Positions 47,095 to 58,824 of a DNA stretch of 64,000 nucleotides are shown here, one piece after another. The DNA is taken from contig JAMXBD010000637.1 of the NCBI GenBank assembly GCA_024138025.1, forward strand, positions 434,001 through 498,000, in the 5' to 3' direction. The notes under the pieces were generated by a model, which saw nothing but the letters and a program-made list of their open reading frames with translations, was not told where the DNA came from and searched no databases. How positions within the stretch are numbered: position 1 is the stretch's first letter; every line of letters begins with the position of its first letter. The translations under genes were made by a program, and so were the position numbers. The DNA is from Combretum micranthum (taxonomy: Eukaryota > Streptophyta > Magnoliopsida > Myrtales > Combretaceae).

Positions 47095-49450
47095 CCCTGT
47101 AACCACACAAGTCTATAAGAGGGTAAGAAAACAACAACTCAGTGAATAATCAGATCTTAACACAATACAACAATGTCAAGCAAGTTTAATTAACAAACAT
47201 ATGCAATGCAATAATCAATCATATGTGACAAATGCAATTTTGATTACCAGGATCCAAACTAATGAAGATTTATGCCCTCTTGGGGGTTGAAGGATCAACT
47301 CTAGTAATTCGCGTCTAGAAGAGGCTAAGAACTAAGGAAGGAGAAATTGTTTTCAAACTTATTTAGTATTTGATAAATACATATAAGCATTATAACTTAA
47401 CTTATCCTTAGAACTTAGAAACTCCACTAAGTATTAACTATCTCATGTCAAAAACAACAGGTGACATCTTTCAGTGTTGCTTAGTTCCTGTAGGGTTGAC
47501 ACCACAGTGGCATCCTTTCGTAGAACCAGGATTTTATTTAATTCACCAAAAAAACTCAGCATTACCATAGAACCGAAATACTAACACATGATGTGAACAC
47601 CATGTAAATCCAATTTATATAGTCATGTAATGCATGTCTGTTTTATTTAATAGTCAATCAAAATTTATACCAGATTATTTAGTGACTAAACAATTTTCAA
47701 ACAATCAATAATACATGTTACGCAATCGGTAACAGGCAAATGATTATCACTTAATAGTGAAGTTTGTCATTCATATAATCACCATATAACATGCACTATT
47801 TTGATCCTCATACACAACTGTTACATATGTATTTAAACTAGTGCTACTATTTTAAACACACAAACAATGTGAAAAGACCAAAGTTACCAACCTGTGCATT
47901 CTTCCCTTAGCCTTCGTAATAATCTATGGGAAAATCTTAATCTTACTCTGTAATTTCTATAAAATAACAAACATGCATTAGTAAATGTATAACTAAACAA
48001 GAATTCTTATTAATGTCTAAGCATCTTATACTTAGTCTTAACTTTCTTAGTTTGTTTGTTCTTAAGAAATTATAAGTCGCTACGAATATGGCGAATAGGG
48101 GTCAAGGAGACAGCATCCCTTGCATGACTTTAGAGGCAATGCCTCAGAAAGCTAAATGAAAAAGAAGATCTAGGTTTAAGAAATATTAAGAAAAAGTCTC
48201 ATTTTTGAATTGTGGGGTCAACAGCAGGTGTCCTTATGATTGTGGTTAGGTAGGGCAAAGAATCACGGTCTTATGTAAAAGTCACAACTTAAACGTGGAT
48301 TTAACCACAAATGTGATTCTAACCATGGTTGAAGCTATGCTTAGCTTCAACTTTTTGTCTATATCTCAGTTTAAACTGGGGTTTGCAATTCGTCTCATAG
48401 TCAAAACAACGACTCCTTTTTACTTCACTTAGCAAACTAACTCCTCCTTAGACAGATCTATAGTTAAAAAACAACTAAAGACCAATTTAACATAGTTATT
48501 TCAAACATAACTATATCTAGCAAACTTACTAATTAAACTTAAATCTATCAGTCTATCATGTAACTAAAGGTCAAATATGAGTGTTTAGTATAGTTTTTTT
48601 TCTTCTAGTTTATTTTATAAACTATCATATTTGTTTTGTTAAGTAAAGTTATATTTATTCATAACTTTCTAACAGTTATACTATAACTCTTAGACATAGT
48701 TAAAATTACATAATAAGTTTACACATGTGTCTATTATTTCTTAGTAAGTTCTTTTTTAGTTCATTAACTTAAATATCTACTAAACTTAGTGTTCTACTCA
48801 TAAACAGTAAAACATGTATGTATACTAGTGTGATTGACAAAGATAACTTACTAGAACTCTAAAAATAAAGCTTACCTTAGTTTCCCTAACGTTTTCCATA
48901 GGATTGATTTACCTACTTCTTCAAAAATATTGGAAATAATATTTAAGATGTGATTTCTTAAAGGTTTTCTGACATTGAAAGCGAGGGTTTGAAGAAATGG
49001 TTTGTGTCTCAATTGTAAATTTAAGTAAAATGAAAAAGAGCGTTTCACAGTGAAAATGGAAAATAGTAGTAACAAAAGTTCGTGTTTATCTAGTTTTGTA
49101 TTTGATAAAACATATTTTGTATTAATTATATTGAATTATTCTAGTCTAGCAAATTTTTAAAATCTTTTGTATTTATCTTCTAGTGATAATAATGTCTAGC
49201 TAGTGTAAATTTTCAAATTATAGCTACTTCTTTTGCAAGTACAAAAAGTGAGATAAACTTAGTTTGAAAAATATCATCTCTAGTATTTAATAAAGGAAAC
49301 TTTATGAAAAATGGGCAAGTTTACCCTTGCCATGTTTTCACAGGTGAAACAGATTTCTCAAAACCTTTTTGGATAGTTTCGAAAGAAACTTAAGTGTAAG
49401 TGATGAAAATTAAAGTGTATAATGTATAAGACGAATAATTATGATATATG
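47095..49450. other. probable degenerate LTR-type sequence
   Basis: No coding domain. Composition and word order (a CTCAGTGAATAATC near 47137, a CACCACAGTGGCATCC near 47500, and a terminal TTTACCCTTG near 49321) parallel the solo LTR at 43868-45674, suggesting an older minus-strand LTR of a related type. I could not find a target duplication, so the boundaries are open. Confidence 0.35.
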
Positions 49451-50479
49451 ATAAATATTAATTAATATACCAACATATCATTAATTATTTTTAAAAAAAT
49501 AAAATTAAAGATAGAGTTTAGATTTTAAATCTCATAAAAATAAACTTTAAATTAATATTTGATGTTTATATTATGTAATTTATTTCTAATGATCATTAAT
49601 TACGCAACATACACTAAGGATTTCAATGGTTCACATTATGCTTTAGGATTATATAACTATGTTAGTAAAATTTTATCTATGTTATATAATCTTATCTTTG
49701 GTATTTTTTATTTCTATGGGAAAAGGAATTAACGTTCTAATTTCTAACTTAAGCTAAGAAAAAACTCAGGGGTGTAGAATGTAAAACATTTAGCCACTTA
49801 TTACAAGTAAAAATTGCTTATGAGATTGTTATCATTAAGAAAAGAAGGATAGTATATGGACAATATACTCAAGAATATGGGATACTTTTATTTGATGTAA
49901 AGTGAACATGCCTATGGAATAGACCATAATAAGGTTCATTATGAGCCTTAAAAATGAGATTGTAGATGCGATTAAACTATAGACATGTAAGACTCTGGAT
50001 TATGTATTTAAGATAATACTTAGAGTAGGTAGAAGCTAGACATGGAAAGAAGGAAAAAGAAAAAGGTTCATAATTTAAAATAAAGGAATCTAACAGCAAG
50101 AGAAATGGAGCCATAAGCAAAATCATTGTTTATCTATTACAAAAAAGATAATAAAAAATACCATAAAAAGAAGTCATGTGAGATTAAGCGCTTTGTGTGG
50201 TTGGTATTTAAGCATTCAATTTCAAATTGTTCAAATAAGTGAGTGCTGGTCCTTAAAGGAAAAGTTCTAACCTTAGAAGTACAAAGGTAAAGGAGAAAGT
50301 GAACGATGTAAGGCAGTACTTAAGGAATAAGACAAAGTGAACGATATCACTCAAGGAGCAAGAGGTGAAGTTATGACAACAATGTCTCAACAAGGGTAGA
50401 ACATAGATCTTCTAGAAGATAATAAATAAAGAAGAATTTGTTTCATGCTTAGGATGATGGGGTAACACTGATTATCATT
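49451..50479. other. intergenic DNA, faint copia gag trace
   Basis: Around 50120-50280 a plus-strand reading YYKKDNKKYHKKKSC followed by GKVLTLEV faintly resembles a copia zinc knuckle and its downstream region, but the first Cys positions are lost. Low confidence. Nothing else seen. Confidence 0.3.
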
Positions 50480-53400
50480 TTTTAACAAGTCAAAATCCTA
50501 ATCTTAATTCTATTCTAAGATCACTGTAAAGGTAAGTATACCTATCAATCTATAATATAGGAATTAATTCTAGGTATCATTCTCACGAGGATCACCAATT
50601 ACTAATACAACCCCTATTCCTATTATCTAATTAATGAAATCAAGTTATCCTAGTTAATTAACTATTACTACTTCTAACTAATTATAACTACCAGTTGCTA
50701 ATTACAATCACAAGCCAATATCATATTTTAATTAATTCAATTACAAGATTATCTAAATTATGAACCACCACTAGATCTTATCATTGTAATTTCTCAAAAT
50801 ATAATCCAATCGGATAATTGATTTCTTAAGCTAAGGAATTTCTAATTTAAATTAATATATTTCTCAAGGTCACTAATTCTTAACCTTAGATTAATAAACT
50901 AGAAGCTTCTCCTAGTTGATAGCTATCTAAAATCACATTAAACTCTGTGAATTCACTATTAGATTTCAACACACATAGACCCTAATCTAGTATAAAGTTA
51001 TGTCATCTTATTTCCAGGATTCCATGTAAATCTCTCTAATTATACATATTTATTATACCTCACAACTGCTTAATTAACTAAAGGGAAATATGTTTGATAT
51101 GCAGGTACTATTAATCCAAAAAAACAATTAAAACACATAATTATACCTAAGAGAATTACTAATCTATTAAATAAAAGCAATCCAATTACATGAACAATTT
51201 AGGATTTATCGGAGATCTAGACTGATACTCTACTTTTTGGTTAAAATATCAATCAAAACACGAAAATTATATAAAAACAAAGAAATCATAAGTAAAACCC
51301 CCATTAAGTTCTTGATCTTGAAATCTCTAATGTCTTTTTTTGTTCTTTAACTTGCTTTGGTCTCTTTCTCTCTCTAAGAATATCCTAAATTTGTCTCTCT
51401 CTCAGTCATTATGACTTTAGGCTCTAAGTATATGTGAACTTAGATTTTAAATCTACACGGCCCCAACATGGTTGTGTTTAGTTCATATTCCATCAACAAA
51501 AGAAGATCTATATCAAATCTAAATCGACAATGTCTCGCCAAGGTTGTGCTTATAGGTTGTGTTCTTTTCGTCATAACTTTTCTCAAAAATTTGTCTTTTT
51601 GGTTCAACGCAACCTAATGACCAGCCCGTGTTCCGATAGTAGTCTTCTCTTAAGCTTAAACAATGGTACAATGACCTAAAATCACAAATTTAACTAATTA
51701 AGCTCCAAAGAATTTTTCATTAAATTCATCACTTTAACCCAAACTATCCTATCCCAATAAGAATTATTTCACATTTATCAAATTCCTTTATACTTAAGCA
51801 TTTACTATTCCTCAAGCAAAAAATCAAACAATAAACTCAGTAAAGACGGGAAATAATTTTTCTATATATTACTATCCTAGAAAACCAACCATCAAACTCG
51901 CTTAGATCCATATTAAGCTCAAATTAGTTACTATGCATTCAATTAGATACTCAATTCAACTTCAACAACTCTTACATCCATATGATCTATTCAATATTTA
52001 CCTTAAATATGTATTCAATATACTACTATACTAGAATTCAACAACTAATCTAAGTAAATCAAAACTCAATATCATCATTTAAACTAAAATTTCAAAAAAA
52101 AAGAATCAAATATTACATCAACTAAGGAGAAAGAGACTTAGTTTCACTTTGTACATTTACTAGAAAGTATACACTCCTCTCATTCACTTCTCTAAGCATC
52201 ATAATTGAGAGTGAAAGCATGCTACATCCATCCACTCCTTAGCTTTCTTCCTTATTCTTTTTTTTTTCCATTTTTTGATGGGAATTTCATTCAACTCATA
52301 TAGAATTTCTTTCCAACTCAAGTTTTTTCACTCCTATAACAAGCTTTCAATCAATAATCTTGGGTTCATCACTTATGTTAACAGATGTTACCCCCTTGAA
52401 TAATGACATCTCTTAGACTTACTTAAATCAATACAGCTTTTCCATTGTTCTTTTATTTTCAATCAATATAGTTTCCTTAGATAGTACATCCTAAGCCAGA
52501 CAACCTTAGGCTAACAAGTTCTAAAGGGACCCCAATTAACATTTACCACTCTAAATTCAATTTTACTTGAGCTAATTAAGTTCGATTTTGTCAAACTTTT
52601 CTCATGACCCTTGTAGTGAGTTTTCAATCAATGATCTCAAGCTCATCATCAATTCAAAAGTGTTACTCCCTATGCGAGGCATCGACAGGCTTAATCGCTT
52701 AAGTCTATGAGGCTTGCTACTGGATTTTTTTCTAAGATGATTACTAAGTAACAAACTTCATTTGTACTTTTACTAGAAATTATAATGCTCTCATAATTCT
52801 TATGGAATGAATATTTAAAGTAAACTTAAAAAATAGCTAATTAGCCACTCTCTTAGCAACCTTTATTTAATTCCAACTCTAAAATTCAAGGTTAAATAAC
52901 AAATAATTTTTCTTCACCAATATTTCACTATTTAATTCTAACAAAGTTTAATGAACATAAAGATGAGAGTAATTTTGATCACAAAATTGAAAAAAAAAAT
53001 CCCCATTTTTACTGAGTTGCGTATTCTTTAAATGCAAAGTAATATATATATATATATACACACACACATTGTCCTAAGTGAAATATCCATGTTTTCCTTA
53101 AGTAGTAATTCTCAATTTCATAAGCTGAGTAATGCAGATACTTAAGTGGAAGTAAAATTAAACTCATATGCACAAATAATACCCTTATTGCTTTCTATCC
53201 CTTCCTCCATACATAAAATAAAACATTACTCTCAATGAGTTCAAATAAAAGAAAAGTGAAAAATAAGCAAAGTAAAAAAGGATTAAACATAGTTATAATG
53301 GCAAAGACACTTGAGAATCAACTATTGACAAGTATAAAAGATTCAAGTAACTTGGTACAAACTTGGGTTTTTGTGCCTTAGGTTGCTAAATTCGCATCAC

Positions 53401-54240
53401 ATCTAAGAAAAATAAAGGAAAAAAAAGAGCAAAAAAAAAAGTTAAGAAAAACATTAGTCTATTCTATGTAGAAAAATGGTCCATCCAAATATCATCTTAG
53501 TCTATCTCAAAAAGAATAGTAGCAACCAATTACATCTCAAGTTTCAGAAAAAACAAAAGAACAAAATTAGAAAATATTGGCATTTAACTATGAGAGCCGC
53601 ATAACCATTAAATACGATATTATTTAGGTCATGTTGATGTTTTGTGAAATGATTGACATACCTAGGCAATAACAAGCCTGAGATTAGCTCGTATTGACAA
53701 GCTTTGTGTTAAAAGACCCTTAAAAACAATTGTGGTTAGATGGTCTAGCAATTTAGGTTAAGATGTCCTCAACATGAACTCATGTTGGGGGTTATTTTAG
53801 GGTTTTTTGGTTAACATGACTCTTGAAAATAAGTTAGTATTTAAGCCATGGTGCACTTGAAATTCTTGTTTTCAAAAGTGCATGAGCTCATGCTTATAGT
53901 TGTGCTTAACATTTTTACTATTTTTTACATGCTTGGTTGAGCTCAAAACTGTTGTACCTTACTCTTCATCTTGTAAAATACTCTCCATCTTTAAATTGAG
54001 TCTAAAAAATCCTTCCATAAATATAAGATGCATGGGATAGTGTGAGAAGTTAGCAAAAATTAGTTAATATCAAGTCAAACATGGGTTATCTCCATGGAGC
54101 ATTCTATTTAAAGTCATTAGCTCAATGTCTTTAACCTATCTGCTAAGATCTCGTGGGAACATCCCCCAGTCCCATAAATCTAAGGGACATAAGAAAAACA
54201 GTGATCCTACCATTTTGGAAGAGGATGTCAAAGAATCAAA
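50480..54240. other. repeat-derived non-coding DNA
   Basis: No coding frame. The opening sequence (50530-50610) resembles the LTR starts of large plant gypsy elements. A segment at about 51528-51800 recurs at 54907-55160. An internal duplication is visible between about 52340-52440 and 52621-52710 (both TTTCAATCAAT... then TCATC). A (TA)n(CA)n microsatellite lies at 53042-53068. I infer a large non-coding LTR or leader fragment. Confidence 0.4.
53042..53068. repeat. (TA)n(CA)n microsatellite
   Basis: A compound dinucleotide repeat of about 27 bases. Confidence 0.85.
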
Positions 54241-54244
54241 ATGG

Positions 54245-54906
54245 AAAAAAAACTATGGATGCTTGAAGCTGCTGCCTTTTTGCCTTTGTCGATCTTTGGT
54301 CCTTTTTCTTCATGGAGTCCCAAATATGCTTGGAGGTATCTTTGCAAAGAATCATCTCCAAGATTGAACGATCAATAGCCTGAAACAGATAGTTTTTTGC
54401 CTTAAGATCCTTCAACTTCATCCCTTCTATTTCTGCTTTCTATTCATCTGACATTGCTATTGTTGTTTCTGGTACTCCATCGGAGATAACCTGCCAATAT
54501 TCTTTTGATCTTAGAAAAGTTTCCATTAGCATACTCCAATGATCATAATGACCATCAAAGTGAGGAATTGCAGGTTGGACAAAATTTTTTGTTGCCATAG
54601 AAATGAAAAAAGACTGTTGCTTTTGTTATAACTAGACTCGGTAGCTCTGATACCACTGTTACAGTATATAGTAAGACATGAAAGAGTAATAGAATTGGAC
54701 TAAAAACCCTGGTTGATTCATTCAACAAAGAAGCCTATTTATAGGCTGTAAATGCATCGGTAAAAAACAAGAAATTAGCAATTGATTAAGAAAAGAAACA
54801 GAAATGGTTCCTAAAAATCAGGAAAGAAATTATGTGAATAATAAATTCCTAAAGACCAGGATTAATAAATTCTCAAAGACTAGGACAACTTGAGTTTTAC
54901 TCAACA
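54245..54906 (-). mobile_element. truncated copia element: 5' LTR, primer site and gag start
   Basis: On the minus strand a 250-bp LTR (54906 down to 54657, TGTTGAGTAAAACTC ... GTAACA) with a TATAAATA near 54735 is followed by a primer site TGGTATCAGAGCTAC (54655-54641), perfect for initiator tRNA-Met. Then comes an ATG at 54598 opening a copia gag (MATKNFVQPAIPHFDGHYD). The gag frame continues, with a stop, through LKDLKAKNYLFQAIDRSIL and HIWDSMKKK to about 54245, where the similarity ends abruptly. No pol or second LTR follows, so this is a 5' fragment. The right LTR edge abuts the repeat shared with 51528-51800. Confidence 0.82.
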
Positions 54907-55160
54907 ATCTCACCATAGCCATGCTAATGGGTTGTGTTCTTTTAATTAAAACTTTTCCCTTCAACTTATCTTTCTAATTCAACGTGACCTAACCACAAGC
55001 CCATGTTTCGTTCTTCTCTTAAGCTGAAATAAAACCAAAATGACTTGAAATCACAATTTCGAATAATTAAGCAACCAATTCATAAAATTATTTATCAAAT
55101 TCATCATGTTAAACCCAAATTATCCTTCTTTATAAGGATTATTTCATACCCATCAAAGAA
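54907..55160. repeat. second copy of the 51528-51800 repeat
   Basis: GGTTGTGTTCTTTT, AACGTGACCTAACCACAAGC, TTCTCTTAAGCT and CATCATGTTAAACCCAAATT match corresponding words at 51550-51760 in the same order and orientation. The copia fragment lies immediately to its left. Confidence 0.75.
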
Positions 55161-55560
55161 TTTTTCTTTTATTGTTGATGGTGGTATTTATTCTAACTTT
55201 GTTTCTAGTACTAATGTACATGGTATAGGACTAAAAGCTATGCCATTTTTAAAGCTTGATAATCCACATTAGTTCGGCAAGAAAAGGCCCATACAAATCA
55301 GTACAAAGATAATAATACCATTCAACATTTACAATTATGGAGATAAAATGGAATGTACTATTGTCCTCAGAATCACTATAGATGATTTTCTTAGATTACT
55401 ATTGTTGTATTGAAAGAGAGAACTATATGATGGCTTTAAAAACATTTTTATCCTTTGAAAAGATGGTTTAAAAATTACATTACTCCCAATAAAACCCATG
55501 GAAGTAAGAAGACAACGGACTGCATAAGGAAAGGAAAAGCATAATTTGAAGAGTTAGATT
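55160..55560 (+). pseudogene. gypsy protease relic
   Basis: Plus-strand translation gives FIVDGGIYSNFVSSTN at 55168-55220, the aspartic protease signature in its DGG form. After a break comes IIIPFNIYNYGDKMECTIV near 55310-55360, matching the region after the active site in gypsy proteases, then traces of the linker to reverse transcriptase (YDGFKNTF, KITLLPI) up to about 55500. Several stops. The predicted ORF on the opposite strand is a shadow. Confidence 0.65.
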
Positions 55561-55877
55561 TGTCATGAAGTCTCATTGCTCTTACCACAAATATGAGAAA
55601 GGCAAGAACAAGATCCAAGGATAAGGTGATGGTGGAAAATGGAGTACCCAATCTCATTCTAGACGATTAAAGAAGTTCGATATAATAGAGCAAAGCAGAG
55701 GTTTATATTTCAGGAAGAAGGTTAAGGGAAATCAAGTTTTGGAAAATTTTTAGAGGTTTTGAGCTTTTAAGTAAAGTTCAAGTAAATATTAATAATGCAA
55801 GTTTTTGTCAGTTTTGTAAGACCTTTTTATATCCACAATAAACATATTCAAATTTGTGTTTCAACAAACCAAAATAT

Positions 55878-55916
<39 letters not shown>

Positions 55917-56472
55917 TTAAAAAAATCTCTAGCAGAACATAAGGATAATAGCTATTATATTTTGGTTGTTCCATAATCCCCTAACCCCCAACTCAACCAA
56001 TGAAACTAGTGTTTACACCATACAATTATTGTGAAAGTCTTGATTCAAATATAAAATTTATATTTATTCATCCATCAACAAACAGAAGTCGCTTTAATTT
56101 CTTATTTTCAAATCTTTTTTTCTTTAATTACTTTGTTTATCATCCTTATATAAATCTTATTCCTAGTGTGCATCCCTAGTTTAATTATGAGGTTGTTTAA
56201 GAATTTATTCGAAGTGAATTAATCCATTTTTGTTTAGAAAATGTGTCTATTTTTTTAATTAGATCTAGTTTCTTTTGATTTATTTGTATGTTAATATACT
56301 TTAGTGAATAATATTCATATTTTTGAATAAATATATTTCATTTCATTGAATTTATTATGATTGTAATTATTATAATTAGACTTGTGATTTACTAGTATTA
56401 GGTGATATTGGACATGTGACTTTAAAAGTTTAATTTTTTAAGCATATTGCCCCCAATATTCAATTGCTACCA
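55561..56472. other. AT-rich intergenic DNA with CT microsatellite
   Basis: No gene recognised. Contains a (CT)n microsatellite at 55879-55913. Confidence 0.55.
55879..55913. repeat. (CT)n microsatellite
   Basis: About 17 CT units with one interruption. Confidence 0.9.
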
Positions 56473-56481
56473 TAGAAATTA

Positions 56482-56737
56482 AGGTAAACGTTATATTTAG
56501 TATCTACACTTTATTAATTTGTGCAATTAACTCTTTTCAGGTTCATTTATAGTACCTAAATGTGGTAGCTAATTACAAAAATGAATAAGGCTTAGGTAGC
56601 TAATTATAATATTAGACAAAGTTCAAGTAACTAATTACGTTAGTAGGTAAAGTTTGGATGGTACGTGTACACTTTTAAATTTCAAGTAGTTTTTTTCACA
56701 AATTTACACTGTTGAGGTATTAAAGTGACATTAACTC
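56482..56737. mobile_element. Mutator-type MITE, family B, 256 bp
   Basis: Candidate 9-bp flanks TAGAAATTA (56473-56481) and TAAAAATTA (56738-56746) match at 8 of 9. The left end AGGTAAACGTTATATTT and the reverse complement of the right end GAGTTAATGTCACTTTA are imperfect inverted repeats; both resemble the GGGTTAATGTC end of the element at 27791-28878 and the left end of 20298-20553. TAGCTAATTA-like words repeat inside. Non-coding. Confidence 0.6.
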
Positions 56738-56746
56738 TAAAAATTA

Positions 56747-58459
56747 TAAGAAATGAATAAAATAAAGTGCAAAAGTTCAGTTGGATCTCTTGATGTGAAA
56801 ATTTTAACTGGGTACATATCTCAAAGTAGTCAAGCCAAAATAAGCAAGAAGTGGTTTTGTTTCGTTGGATCACCGGAATCTATGTACTTTTAACTACTGT
56901 GGACTAGCTTTCATAAGGCACCTTTGGGCAGCAGATTCAGTAGCTTAGAAGACAGCTTTCAATTCTAAATTTTTAAAATCAGCACTTCAATAAGTATTAT
57001 ACTGATTATTCTATATTTACTCACATCAATTTTAGTAGTGAACTTATTAGTTTACATGATATGTATATATATAGACATCACATTTGATACCTATATTTAT
57101 TCACATCAATTTAGTAGATGAAATTATTAGTTTAATTATAAAATTTAATAAAACTTGGTTAACAAATGTAATGTTACCCTCTACAAAAAGCTACTAAGTG
57201 TAGCTTCTTTCATCATTAAAACTAAATGTACAATTTCCTCTTAGTTTCAGAAGATGTAAAAAGATAAGAAAAGCAAGTGATGATGTGCATATACACAACA
57301 AAAATAAAATAAAAAGAAAGAAAAAGGGGCTTAATACATGACCTCACCTTTCTCCAACATACAAATATTATGTTATCGTGTCCACAAATGATAAGCTTAC
57401 TCGCACGGTGCTTTGTGGAGACGAGAGGGATTTTCCTTTAATTATTTTCTTCTTTTCGTCTCTTTTCTTCATATGCAAGGTTCTTCGAAGAAGAAGGCCA
57501 AAAAATATATATATATATATTTATGCCAAATATAGGGTCTATTTATTCGGCTTTTTTTGATAGATATAGACACTTTTTTTAAACTTTTTTCTAATAAATT
57601 ATTTATCAAGAAATAAATGTAGTTAAAAAAGTTGACAATTCTCATCAAAAGATCAAATATAGATAAAATATAGATGCAAAAAGATATATTTATATATATA
57701 ATTTTAAAAAAAAAATACAGATACAGATGAAAAATAGACCATCCATAACTACGAAACCATAAAGAAAAAGGCTGTATGATCGCAGGGATGACGGTATGTA
57801 GTATACGATATCTATACTTTTATATCGTAACTAGAACGGAAATTGACGTGCAGTGCTAACAGCAGCTTTTGCCAATGCACCAATTAAAAATTATACACGC
57901 ATTGCTTATCTATATTATTTAAACCTATCCTTCTTTAATTTATTATTTTATATTTTGATCCTTTTCTTTTCCTATTTATTAATATTTTCATAAAGATTGA
58001 ATAGTCAATTATTACTGTAAATTATTTTTTAACCATCCTATCCATTCTGTTTGCTTTGATAGGGAAATTAAGATTTTTATATCCATAAAAAATTTTATAA
58101 CTCTGTCATTTTTTTTAATGGAACAATAGACTTTTCTTATTCTCTTTTATCATATTATCACCAATACTTTTGAGAAATTTCAATTGATTCAAATTGAATC
58201 TAAATTATTCTCACTCCTTTGCTGTAAATCAAAAACTAAAAAAGCAGTCTTTCGAGAAATACGATAGAAAAGCAAAGATATTAAAACGTTTCCTATTATT
58301 GAACAATTTCTATTCACTGTTTTATCGCTTTCCTTTTATCTTTCGCTTTTGAATGCGTGTCAATAAAGTGAGATTAGGTTTGATACTTTTCCTACTTTAC
58401 ATGTTATTATTGTGTAAATTATTTTGGTGATCTTAATCATGTACTTTAATATTGAGCTC
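56747..58459. other. AT-rich intergenic DNA
   Basis: No gene recognised. A (TA)n run lies near 57507-57521. The 57780-57900 stretch is less AT-rich but has no identifiable coding signal. Confidence 0.5.
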
Positions 58460-58468
58460 ATATTAAAT

Positions 58469-58815
58469 GAGTGAATTGCATTGGAAGGTATTAACGTGTG
58501 AAGATAATTTTATTTGAGATATTATTATTTCAAGTGGTTTAAAAATGAAATCAATATTTAGAATTAAATCTATTTAAAGTATCAATGTTGTGGATTAAAA
58601 AAAATATGATAAGATATTAATAATTGATCATTAATGAACGTTTTTGAAAGTTAAGTGAAAACTAATTGAAATATTGACTCTTTTATGAATTTTGCAAAAT
58701 ATTAATATTCATTTACTTTTATAAAACATTGATACCTTTTTTTAACCACTTAAAATATTGATATCTTAAATAAATTTATCCTTAAATATTGATACATTCT
58801 AGTGTAATTTACCCA
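58469..58815. mobile_element. Mutator-type MITE, family A, 347 bp
   Basis: A perfect 9-bp duplication ATATTAAAT flanks it (58460-58468 and 58816-58824). The reverse complement of the right end reads TGGGTAAATTACACTAGAAT and pairs with the left arm through AAGTGGTT about 70-90 bases in. TATCAAT/ATTGATA words repeat throughout both arms. Non-coding; clearly related to 43441-43803. Confidence 0.82.
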
Positions 58816-58824
58816 ATATTAAAT

